64,000 bases of DNA from Trachythela sp. YZ-2020 (taxonomy: Eukaryota; Cnidaria; Anthozoa; Malacalcyonacea; Clavulariidae). Each line of letters opens with the position of its first letter. The first letter of the stretch is position 1. Under the pieces are notes generated by a model. The model saw only the letters and a program-made list of their open reading frames with translations. It made no database searches and was not told the DNA's origin. Below are positions 44,601 to 52,800 of the stretch, in pieces. The DNA is taken from assembly GCA_016169945.1 (NCBI GenBank), contig JADLSH010000390.1, positions 124,001 to 188,000 of the forward strand, read 5' to 3'. The position numbers and the translations under genes were made by a program.

Positions 44601-46767
44601 TAAACGTAGCTATCTATCTCAGTCAATATTGCATGAAAATGCACATGGCATATATAAAAATTTAAGTTAGTCATCGCTGAATGCAAAGCAACTTGTAAAA
44701 GTGTAATAGCTCTTTTAGTTTTTAAATTATACTAAATCAAACAGTCGTAATTTTTTTTGCGCCACCCGGTATATGTATAACATATATCTATGAAGAACTT
44801 ATAAATATAAATCTATGAAGAAATTATACAGTATAGTCTATAGAAAATAATACATGGGTGTGCGAAAATATAAGATCTACTTTGAGTGTTCGACAAGGTA
44901 TCTCGCAATATAAGATCTACTTCGAGTGTTCAACAAGGTATCTCGCAAGTGAGAAAAGCATCCATGTATTGTGCTGTTTATTATACTAAATACATTTACA
45001 CAACATCGCTCGGTGTCAGAAAATGCGTGGCAAGTTGAAGCAAACATTGCCTCGTGTAACATGGCCTTAAGTGATCTGGTATAGCTGTCTCCTCCGTAGG
45101 TCCTCAAGTTCACAGTTTCTAGAGGTTTCCCTGAAAATATGTAACCATCTTGTGATGCAGCGAGGGTCTGCGGAGGAGGCAGATCTCGTAACACCAAAAA
45201 GGAATGGAACTGAAATTGTCAAGTAGAAACCATTTTATCAATATCTCGGCACTCGTGAAATGAATTGTATTTAATTTCGTTCCAAAATTTGTCAAGCATT
45301 TGTGTCTTCTTCTATCACTAAAAATAGTTAGAAAGTTTCATCAGATTCTAGTTTCACAAAAGAAATGGGGGGAAAAAACAGTGATTTATAATAGATACAG
45401 CAAAACAGATATATATATTTCTATATTCTGTGGCTAGTTTCAGGCCCTTTACTCAACATCAGATTAGCTAAATATGAGAAGTAAGGTAATTTGCTTGTAC
45501 TGCAATAGCGTTCATGTATCTTCAACACAACATCTTTGAGGTGTTATTTTTCTATTTCTAAGGACGTCTCTCAAGTTACATTTTGCCAGCATTACCTGTA
45601 CTTCTGGTTGTTGTTATCCTCATTGTTTGGTTGTATTGGATACGTTCAAGAAAGTAAGTATACGTTTTTTATCTTTTAGGTGCATGTGTACACCTCAAAT
45701 GGATGTGCAGTTTGTAGCATCAAGCTTTGCACTCATTAGGGTGAATCACGCGCGATTACAATTGTGGGTGAATCATGATATCACTTTCAATATCGATGAT
45801 TCTTCCGAATTAAATAAAGAAAGGAACAGATTCCAGAGAAAAATATGTGAATATATATCAATTGACAAGACGAGTTTTCTGTCTGACGATGAACTAGTAA
45901 TATGGTAGAAAATTTCTAAACTCGTCCTTAAGGCACATTCTCAAGTCAAGGTATCATTTTTTTTCTTTGGAATCCGTTTCTTGCTCTATATTTATAAATT
46001 CTGCCTTGTCGTTTTTAGAATGCCATCGTCCAAAACGTAATATACAATATTAAGAAAAAATGGGCAGCTATATATGAGAGGTAAGAGAAGTTTGATAATT
46101 ATATACATCGTATTTAAGCTTATAGAGCTACAGTAAAACTGGTGCTTCTACTTCTTTAAGCCCTCTCCCTGTATCAGCTATATGAAAGGCTCGGACCTTG
46201 TGTGTCATCTCAATGTAACTCCAACACCGTCCGCCAAACTCTTTCATATTATCCTTTGTTGTTCTCTGGATCTTACATATTTTTACAAATATCTTCCATG
46301 CTCTCTTAAGTAATTTTCTATTATTTAATCAAATCAAACATCAATACCATCTCATTCTTCCTTCCTCTAGACTTTCTTGACTATGCTTTCTTGTCAAGAT
46401 CTTCTTCTAACCTCCTCTTCAGAGTGATATTCCTTGTAAAATTGTCATCTCAGTACCCTAATAATCTATTTTTCTCCTTCACCAGTGCTCAAATTTCAGC
46501 TCCAGGCAGCATTACAGGAGTTCGGCCTATAGTTCAGTATATTCTCAATTTCAATTTTATACCAATTTCCTAACACTGCAAACTTCCTTTCATTTCTTCC
46601 ATACTAATGCCCCTCATTCTACATACTCTACCTGCATAAGTATATATCTATAAATCGTTTTAGACAATCAAAGTTGTCCATTTTTTTTAATTTTCAGTGG
46701 CACGTCACCCGTGTCAACAAGTGCACTATCATCCACAGCAAACATCAGTAAAAGTATAATGGGTTAG
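28594..46767 (+). CDS. Giant multi-MANSC type I membrane protein (20 exons, 5' start not identified)
   Basis: Exons: 28594-29607, 30221-30556, 31340-31663, 32354-32701, 33563-33718, 34060-34200, 34962-35252, 35414-35812, 36266-36685, 38428-38721, 39368-39655, 40023-40340, 40439-40522, 41722-41943, 42260-42386, 42825-43009, 45563-45653, 45680-45896, 46019-46080, 46698-46767. The joined length (5387 nt) keeps one open frame of about 1,795 residues. Order: glycosylation-rich stalk, three MANSC, two copies of a GCW...KCA...GG module, seven MANSC, TM helix, cytoplasmic tail. All extracellular exons are phase 1-1, except one internal split in the last MANSC. The 91-nt TM exon has the same length and phases as in the neighbouring one-domain receptor, so the two are paralogues or isoforms. 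The tandem MANSC number is unusual; known MANSC proteins that I can recall carry one. Ligand and function are unknown; surface recognition or adhesion is a guess. Confidence 0.85.
30221..32701 (+). CDS. MANSC domains A, B and C (exons 30221-30556, 31340-31663, 32354-32701)
   Basis: Each phase 1-1 exon encodes one full MANSC domain with eight cysteines: a first Cys, then Cx3CC, CxxAF/CxVA, Cx4C and a last Cys. Signature pieces are HCCSRKICDIAFML (A), YCCNEDQCDVAFMV (B) and YCCQDKHCNVAVTL (C). A and B have an N-glycosylation site just before the GG/GL turn (NQTL, NMTL); C does not. The donor after C (gttggt) is weak but canonical GT. The intron between A and B holds a 24-bp minisatellite, and that between B and C holds a MITE. 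Confidence 0.85.
30866..31043. repeat. 24-bp minisatellite, about 7 copies
   Basis: The unit CTCTGTGGTAAACTATAGTC plus CATG is repeated head to tail. The first unit carries a 7-bp insertion (TATAGTC). It lies in the intron between MANSC exons A and B. Because 24 is a multiple of three, it creates spurious repetitive ORFs on both strands. Confidence 0.95.
31833..32070. mobile_element. MITE with GACGGGAAACTCGTCT motifs
   Basis: The ends TTAGCCGAATTCATATTAGG are inverted copies, continuing into GGACGGGAAACTCGTCT. The interior repeats CCCGTCTAACTTT in both directions. It has no coding capacity and lies in the intron between MANSC exons B and C. Confidence 0.75.
33563..35252 (+). CDS. Two copies of a GCW-KCA-GG cysteine module
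   Basis: Copy 1 is split into exons 33563-33718 and 34060-34200. Copy 2 is one exon, 34962-35252. Both show GCW, then SLEGTD/LESTDG, then KCAxAA, FAL plus GG(E/Q)C, then Y.xHGxS and a final Cys. I recall similar uncharacterised modules (GCW...LEG...KCA...FAxxxGGxC) in cnidarian and amphioxus predicted secreted proteins but know no function. The fold is unknown to me. Copy 2 lacks the internal intron of copy 1. Confidence 0.75.
34391..34454. repeat. 13-bp minisatellite, 5 copies
   Basis: GGACGTTTCCGCA repeats five times without a mismatch. It lies in the intron before the second GCW-KCA module. Confidence 0.95.
34592..34758. mobile_element. Short fold-back element
   Basis: TGTCTGAATTATCTGAAAA... 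to ...GACGTTTCGAGCG at the left is mirrored at the right, ending AATTCAGACA. The arms are about 50 bp, with a spacer of about 65 bp. It is intronic and non-coding. Confidence 0.6.
35414..36685 (+). CDS. MANSC domains D and E, near-identical pair lacking two cysteines
   Basis: Exons 35414-35812 and 36266-36685 are recent duplicates. The block NMAECIQHCGQQLNCSAAFM is identical in both. Two substitutions separate them from canonical MANSC: the usual CC is CG, and the first Cys, present in the other domains, is absent (sequence QSRV before the IHG turn). The remaining six cysteines are kept. The spacers before the domains (KQKQFLAINTKKRQ and KVNKSSALIKTG) are long, basic and dissimilar. Confidence 0.85.
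37026..37670. repeat. Direct duplication of about 300-350 bp in the E-F intron
   Basis: Two adjacent copies start with TTTCGTCGTTTCTCTGTCTG (37026 and 37384) and continue through GGAGCGTAACTTGGGTCTAA, the GGGCCACCAGGCCG region and ACGCCATTTCATGCACTTGG. The second copy has several deletions. They are probably pieces of a DNA element amplified in tandem. Confidence 0.75.
38428..40340 (+). CDS. MANSC domains F, G and H
   Basis: Exons 38428-38721, 39368-39655 and 40023-40340, all phase 1-1. F (SCCQQKHCDVAFMLG) and G (YCCEQHDCDLAFRI) have all eight cysteines. H has MCCREKYIDAAFMLG: the Cys before DxAF is Ile, so seven remain. All three have the sequon before the turn (NVTL, NYTL, NATL). The start of F follows a poly-C run and an upstream in-frame open region that I take as intron, because the acceptor at 38427 restores phase 1. 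Confidence 0.83.
40439..43009 (+). CDS. MANSC domains I and J, each split by an intron at a different place
   Basis: Domain I is exons 40439-40522 and 41722-41943, cut in phase 1 between the HSA and GTF residues. Domain J is exons 42260-42386 and 42825-43009, cut in phase 2 between GRTK and NMQQC. Both have eight cysteines when joined (ACCNTPSCDVALM, KCCSLGKCDVAYS) and sequons NTTL and NKTL. The intron in I contains a minus-strand LINE piece. Confidence 0.82.
40740..41260 (-). pseudogene. LINE remnant with internal duplication
   Basis: On the minus strand, short open pieces give LIWYGHVVKRDEG and RRLKKEWMDC. These are typical of the C-terminal end of RTE-like LINE polyproteins (RWFGHVxR...W). 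The segment CATACCATATCAGCC/CTTGCTTCCCTCAA occurs twice (about 40910 and 41030). It is heavily broken and intronic (between the halves of MANSC I). Confidence 0.6.
43045..44773. mobile_element. TA-flanked TIR element containing a LINE insertion
   Basis: Inverted repeats of about 220 bp start TACCGGGTGGCGCAAAAAA at both ends, next to TA. The arms diverge by small indels. Between them lies a truncated minus-strand LINE. The element begins 36 bp after the donor of MANSC exon J2 (43009). The termini resemble mariner-type elements. No transposase is seen. Confidence 0.75.
43266..44350 (-). pseudogene. 5'-truncated LINE, RT C-terminal half, frame-broken
   Basis: From 44347 downward the minus strand encodes VPQGTKLGPWLFLIMINDL and the catalytic YVDD motif (KYVDDST), up to 44033. 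A frame break follows, then the post-RT region (44.0-43.44 kb) with SSLDYACPAFH and RVQKRALGCIFPG. It ends in a CTAT/GATA tract (43266-43292) like a LINE 3' tail. The endonuclease is missing. Dead copy. Confidence 0.8.
45563..46767 (+). CDS. TM helix and cytoplasmic tail exons of the large receptor
   Basis: Exon 45563-45653 encodes a TM helix (LPVLLVVVILIVWLYW) followed by a basic stop-transfer RSRK. The tail is exons 45680-45896, 46019-46080 and 46698-46767, ending at TAG 46765-46767, about 117 residues. It contains a cysteine pair (CMC), a YISI motif near a charged helix, KKKWAAIYE and a Ser/Thr-rich end. I do not recognise a domain. It shares no obvious similarity with the small receptor's tail. 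Confidence 0.75.
46140..46640 (-). pseudogene. Probable LINE fragment
   Basis: Several short minus-strand pieces resemble decayed endonuclease-RT LINE ends (phrases such as ACATAGTGTTGGAGTTACATTG-type tails and GGAGCTGAAATTTG), with no frame longer than about 40 codons. It lies in the last intron of the large receptor. The identification is weak. Confidence 0.3.
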
Positions 46768-48242
46768 ACTGTGACTAGTAGACTGTGACGAGAAACAACC
46801 AGAAAGGATTGAATTGAAAGAAATGGTCTGCAGAACAGTGTGCCCCCAACGAAACTCACTTAAAAATAATTAGGTATTAATAGTGGTATGAGATTTAAAC
46901 AGTAATTTCCGTTATTGATATCGTATATTACAGTGATTTTAAAACACTTCAAAATATGTTTTCCAACACATCGTGGAAAATCACTATAATAAACTTAACC
47001 CGCGGTGTAAGATACCTTACATATCAAGTTATAACTAACCCACTGTAAACAGTAAAATAATATATTCTTGTATCATAATGATCATGTTTATTCGTTGATC
47101 TAAAATCTTCATGGCCGTATTAGGCGATGTTACTACAGGCGATTTTTAACGCAAATCGTGATCACCAGTATGCATTGTTCTCTGGATCTTATATTTTTAC
47201 AAATACATAAGATCAATTCATAGTTTCAGCTGCGCAGTGTCCAAAGTTGGGACAAAATTTGAGTTCAATCATAACATGCAGCTGGACGATATGCATACAA
47301 AAGACTTATTTGTTCACTCATCTATTCATGTTTTACCAATAACGACAGTGAATGGTTGATATATTTTTATGCATTAAGCATATTTCGTCCAGTACCAAAG
47401 CAAAAGAAAGGAAAAGAACTGAGGATGCACTGCATATTAATAGACGTTTCCTAAGATCACAACCTCGTCTCAGGCCACTTTTCGCGCGGTTTTGGCAGAC
47501 GCCTGGGTAAGAGGTTGGGTTCGAACAGAAACTGCAAAGCGCTCTTTCTATTATAACGGTTGTAAAAATTTTAATAGACTTAATTCTTAGTGTTTTTATC
47601 ATGTACAGTTTTAGACACATAGTTGTTATCGTAGTATAATTTAGTTTATCCTTGTAACTTTTAATAGCAATAGTACTGTAATTGATCAAATTTACAGGGT
47701 CCCTATTGATAGCAGAAGTGGGTTCTTCTGAAAGGGTGACCCTGTTGAAATAAAGGTTTTACATTACAAGCACATTTTCCGAACTGTTGTTTGGCCAAAA
47801 GGATCGCAGGCTCGGGGAACGAGATTGTGTTGTTTTCTGACTAATTTCCATAGTTCACGCGATAGTTTTTTGATAAATTTGGTATGCATATATTAACCTC
47901 TTTCCATAAGCTTTCTTTTCATGTATTATTTGCAATTTTAAATGTATTTTCTACAAAATCTCTCAATTTTCGTCGATGTCTGAGCAAAACAAAGCCTTAA
48001 TGTTCCAAGCACATTCTTCGGACATTAAAATATTGTACAAAATACATAGCAAAATAAACGCCAAAGCAAAAGGAAGTCTATAATAAGGTTAACAACGTAG
48101 GTATATAAGAACGTTCAACAAAGCGTCTTTCTTGATATGTTAACGGCTTTTTCAATCATATTTTAACACAATTCGGAAAATGTACTTACCAGAACCGCGC
48201 GAAAAACCTGGAACGAGGGTTGTGAAGCTTTCTTGGGAACGT
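46768..48242. other. Downstream region with a LINE 3' end
   Basis: After the large receptor's stop there is AATAAA at about 46988, a possible polyadenylation signal. The segment of about 47560-47765 (GTCCCTATTGATAGCAG ... GTGACCCTGTTGAAATAAAG) looks like the 3' UTR of an L2-type LINE on the plus strand. I see nothing else recognisable before the minisatellite. Confidence 0.45.
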
Positions 48243-49490
48243 CATACATCTATTGCAAGACTACTCAACCTGGCGCACTTGGACGTGCACTCGCAGTCTA
48301 TTGCAAGACTACTCAACCAGGCGCACTTGGACGTGCACTCGCAGTCTATTGCAAGACTACTCAACCAGGCGCACTTGGACGTGCACTCGCAGTCTATTGC
48401 AAGACTACACAACCTGGCGCACTTGGACGTGCACTCGCAGTCTATTGCAAGACTACTCAACCAGGCGCACTTGGACGTACACTCGCAGTCTATTGCAAGA
48501 CTACACAACCAGGCGCACTTGGACGTGCACTCGCAGTCTATTGCAAGACTACACAACCAGGCGCACTTGGACGTGCACTCGCAGTCTATTGCAAGACTAC
48601 ACAACCTGGCACAGTTGGACGTGCACTCGCAGTCTATTGCAAGACTACACAACCTGGCACAGTTGGACGTGCACTCGCAGTCTATTGCAAGACTACACAA
48701 CCTGGCGCAGTTGGACGTGCACTCGCAGTCTATTGCAAGACTACACAACCTGGCGCACTTGGACGTGCACTCGCAGTCTATTGCAAGACTACACAACCTG
48801 GCACAGTTGGACGTGCACTCGCAGTCTATTGCAAGACTACACAACCTGGCGCACTTGGACGTGCACTCGCAGTCTATTGCAAGACTACACAACCAGGCGC
48901 ACTTGGACGTCCACTCGCAATCTATTGCAAGACTACACAACCAGGCGCACTTGGACGTACACTCGCAGTCTATTGCAAGACTACTCAACCAGGCGCACTT
49001 GGACGTGCACTCGCAGTCTATTGCAAGACTACTCAACCAGGCGCACTTGGACGTGCACTCGCAGTCTATTGCAAGACTACGCAACCTGGCGCACTTGGAC
49101 GTGCACTCGCAGTCTATTGCAAGACTACTCAACCAGGCGCACTTGGACGTGCACTCGCAGTCTATTGCAAGACTACTCAACCAGGCGCACTTGGACGTGC
49201 ACTCGCAGTCTATTGCAAGACTACGCAACCTGGCGCACTTGGACGTGCACTCGCAGTCTATTGCAAGACTACTCAACCTGGCGCACTTGGACGTGCACTC
49301 GCAGTCTATTGCAAGACTACTCAACCTGGCGCACTTGGACGTGCACTCGCAGTCTATTGCAAGACTACTCAACCAGGCGCACTTGGACGTGCACTCGCAG
49401 TCTATTGCAAGACTACTCAACCAGGCGCACTTGGACGTGCACTCGCAGTCTATTGCAAGACTACTCAACCTGGCACAGTATCCTTTTACA
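48243..49490. repeat. 48-bp minisatellite, about 26 units
   Basis: The unit (TCTATTGCAAGACTACTCAA, CCAGGCGCACTTGG, ACGTGCACTCGCAG) repeats with a few fixed alternatives: CTC/CAC/CGC before CAA, CCAGG/CCTGG, and GCGCACTT/GCACAGTT. Variants are grouped; units 16-18 and 19-21 have the same three-unit pattern. The length is a multiple of three and lacks stops, so three plus frames and one minus frame stay open for more than 400 codons. I consider none of them a gene. It ends about 320 bp beyond the RNASEH2B stop codon. Confidence 0.97.
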
Positions 49491-49812
49491 GGGACTCAAC
49501 TCTTGTTCAAGGTACTTAATTTTTCTCTTTTTCAAATTTGATGCGAGTTTAACCTGATGAACAAAAACTGACTAAAATCACTGAACTAGCTGGTGTGTTC
49601 AGTCTAACATTTCTTCATCCTGTATTTCTTCATGTAACATTTGTAACATTTCTTCATCATACTAGCTATGGTATGAGTGATTGGTATGATCAGTGTTTGC
49701 TTAATTTACTGCTTTTATTCGCAACAATACTCCATACAATTTAAATAGATTGCACAAAACTTGAGTCTGCGCTCCACGTAATGCATTTATGCTCCACTGT
49801 ACTTCACAAATA

Positions 49813-52800
49813 TTATTTCTTGGATTTTTTTGGAGCCCCAAAGAAACTTGATATACTTTTCATCCCTTTTGTATTGACTTTGGCCAGAGATTTTTGAGCT
49901 GATGTGAGTTTAACATTTGAGTTCTAGAGACAAAATGTATATATTGAGTGCACGCGAAACAATAGCTTGGACTCGGGACTGAGTATTAATCCCGCAATCA
50001 TTGTCACATAGTCGGTGAATCATATTTCATAACGTTACCTCGAGTGGTTCCACACAAGACAAGCTGAAAAAGCGCTTGACTACGGATGGAATGGATGGAA
50101 CTCGCGACCTTTGGTTTGCTAGTTCAATACTCTACCAACTGAGCTACGAGGTCAAGTCGGTTCGAGTTCCTTCGATGTGCGGATATCGAAGGAACTAGAC
50201 TGAAATATCACCTACTCGAACAGACTTGACCTCGTGGCTCAGTTGGTAGAGCATTTGACCAGCAAACCAAAGGTTGCGCCGTTGCGGGTTTGATTCCTAC
50301 CGCAGTCAAGTAATTTTTCAGCCCGGTGTAGAGTCACTCGGAGTAACGTCATCTAAATATATAATGTGACAATATTATATATTTAAGTAAATTAAGTTAA
50401 GTAATTCCGTTCCATTGTCCCATGTGCACTCAAACAAATTCAGGACGTGACACACATTATCTGATGACATCACATCTATTCTTATACCACCCATCCCTCT
50501 CCAATTCGATCATCTACAGTAGTTAGCTGTACAGACTGTACAACCCTCAATGGATCTGCCATATTTCCAAACTTAACAGAAGTAGGGAGACAATTCGCCT
50601 CAACCTTCTGTAGATACAGTGGGTAATTATTTTTCTATTTCTAATATGTTGTAATGCATTTGTTTACCTGGTCAGTTTTCTTGGTTTTAGTAACGAATTT
50701 AGAATAATCTTCATTTGGCTGGCCAACTAAACTTTCATCCAATTTCACTTTCTAAAATACAAACATATTGCAGGTTTATTACACACACCACTTTCTGTTG
50801 ACTGTCGTGTTTGGTAAAATCAAACCGGAAGTACGTTTCTCACATGTGACCGAGGCGAGATTATAATCAAACAAGACGCTCTATGAGTATTGAGTGTTAA
50901 GTGGCTATGAAAAGAGAAAATAAAGTTATTGGGAGAAAAGTATGCATTATAAACAATATTTATTAAACCACTTGAAAAGGAATTGCGTCAGTAAATGCAC
51001 ACATCAGCCAGTGAAGAATACAATGAAAATAGGTAAACGAGTGGTACTACAAAACTAACTAACGACTAACGATTAACATTTCTATAGCGCAAATTTACAT
51101 GTGAATATGATCAAATGCGCTTTACATCAAGTGTTACGCTTACCTATAATTACATACTTAGCCTATTTTATCTTTACAACGAACCGGAGTGCCCGGAGAA
51201 AACCCACGACTTTCGGCAGAGCGTTGACCGACTCTTTTCACATCAGTCCGTTGCGAGAATCGAACCCACGAACTCAGAGGTGAAAGGCGCTTGCCCTGAC
51301 GACCGCGCCACCGAAGCCCCATTTGACACTACAATGACAACAAAGGGTAATGTATGCAAAAACAATGCACATGCACCAATGTGCATGTGTTTGTTATAAA
51401 TCTAAAAGTGTTATCTGAAGATGATTCAGGTGGAATCGGGAAATCCCAGGCCATAGAGTAATATAGAGATAACATGGTTAGGAAACTCGGCTTGCGCTTT
51501 TGTTCTGTTTTTGTTTGCATTTGTGCACGGTCACGGTTAGTGAATATATTGTTGTTCAAGCAGTATAATACGAAAGTCTGTGGAGCTAATAGCCGTAAGT
51601 CAAGAACAAATCGATAACATTTTGGTTGAAATTGGATGATAATTTTATTAAACCTTTACTTGCTTCTCAAACTGAATGCAAATTATGGATGAATACTTGA
51701 CTTTCGCTGACGGAGATGTGCAGCCCAGCTCTGAGTGGCCTCTCATTTAAATATGGACTTACCTTGCATGCGGGTTCTTCTCCAGATGATTCCAAAATTT
51801 CATCAGTTATTCTACAAAGATGTTACAATGAATTTGGCTGTAAGAATTTAACATACAGTAGCAGTCCTATAGCAAAATTCATAATTATATAACATTTTCA
51901 ACGACTTACCCTAAGAATTCTTTCAGTTTCTGACTCCAATTGTCGGAAATATAATCAGATACCAAACCAAAAGCATATCGTAAATAATCTTCTTCGAAAA
52001 AAAAATTAAATTTATGTTGCTGTAGCAAAATCCCTGCATGTCATCCTGAATGGCAAGGTCTTTGACAAGATGGTAAACAACTTCTCATATCCTGTCTACT
52101 GACATGACGTTAAGTATACTATACCAGTTAGATGCTAAATGCACAAAATATGCTTCATAATATAGTTTAAATGGATATATCTGCTTTTAGAAATTTACTG
52201 GGCTTTGCCAGTTTCAAGTTGATACCCTGAAAACCCTGCTGGATCTCCAAGATACAATTCATTCATTGTAATTTTCATCAAGCACGCGCGAATATCATAC
52301 AGTGTGATAATCTACACAGAATGCTGTTTGATTTGTGGAACAATGCTGTCATCTTCCATGACAGCAGTTTGTCTTACCTGCCAAACTTTTCTTGTGCCCG
52401 ACAAATTTTACTTATTTTATAACGCCATCTGTAAGTGCTCAGTACTGTCAACTCTCTCAAATATTGTACTGGATTTCGGCTTTTATCTTTTACTTATATC
52501 AACAGTGCTTTAATGTGGCTAGTCTCCTCCGCTGTTGGCCCATAAGGAAGAAATACATGTAGGGAGATGTGGAGAAAGGCTAGCATGTAACATTATTTAA
52601 CAGTATTTGAAAATAGTGATCTGTACCTTGAGTGTTACCACGTGAATTACTACTTCTGACAAATGTTGATGACTGAGCACCTGATGTACATATGTTAACT
52701 TGTTCCAACTGATCTTTTGTTTGATACACCTACAATAATTGTTTATTTCAACACATTGTACATCATTTTCTGTAACTGATTAAACGTGTAAAATTAATTA

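Noticed and set aside
46019..46042. Early stop in the large receptor's tail (K-M-P-S-S-K-T-stop) if exon 45653 joined directly to 46019
   Set aside because: Inserting exon 45680-45896 gives phase 0 and an open frame through 46080 and 46767, with good splice sites.
48243..49490. Possible CRISPR array
   Set aside because: Units are contiguous without unique spacers, and the DNA is eukaryotic.
48180..49557. Four overlapping ORFs of 400-450 codons
   Set aside because: All result from a stop-free 48-bp unit whose length is a multiple of three; no frame shows protein-like constraint.
50225..50310. tRNA gene with good A and B boxes
   Set aside because: The acceptor stem does not close properly and an inverted sibling copy lies 60 bp away, so a SINE head is more likely.
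50482..50607. Open 42-codon minus-strand exon that could follow RNASEH2B exon 50751-50668
   Set aside because: It fits phase and has an AG acceptor, but the residues do not resemble RNASEH2B, while 49923-49813 gives the family C-terminus with PIP box and the right length.
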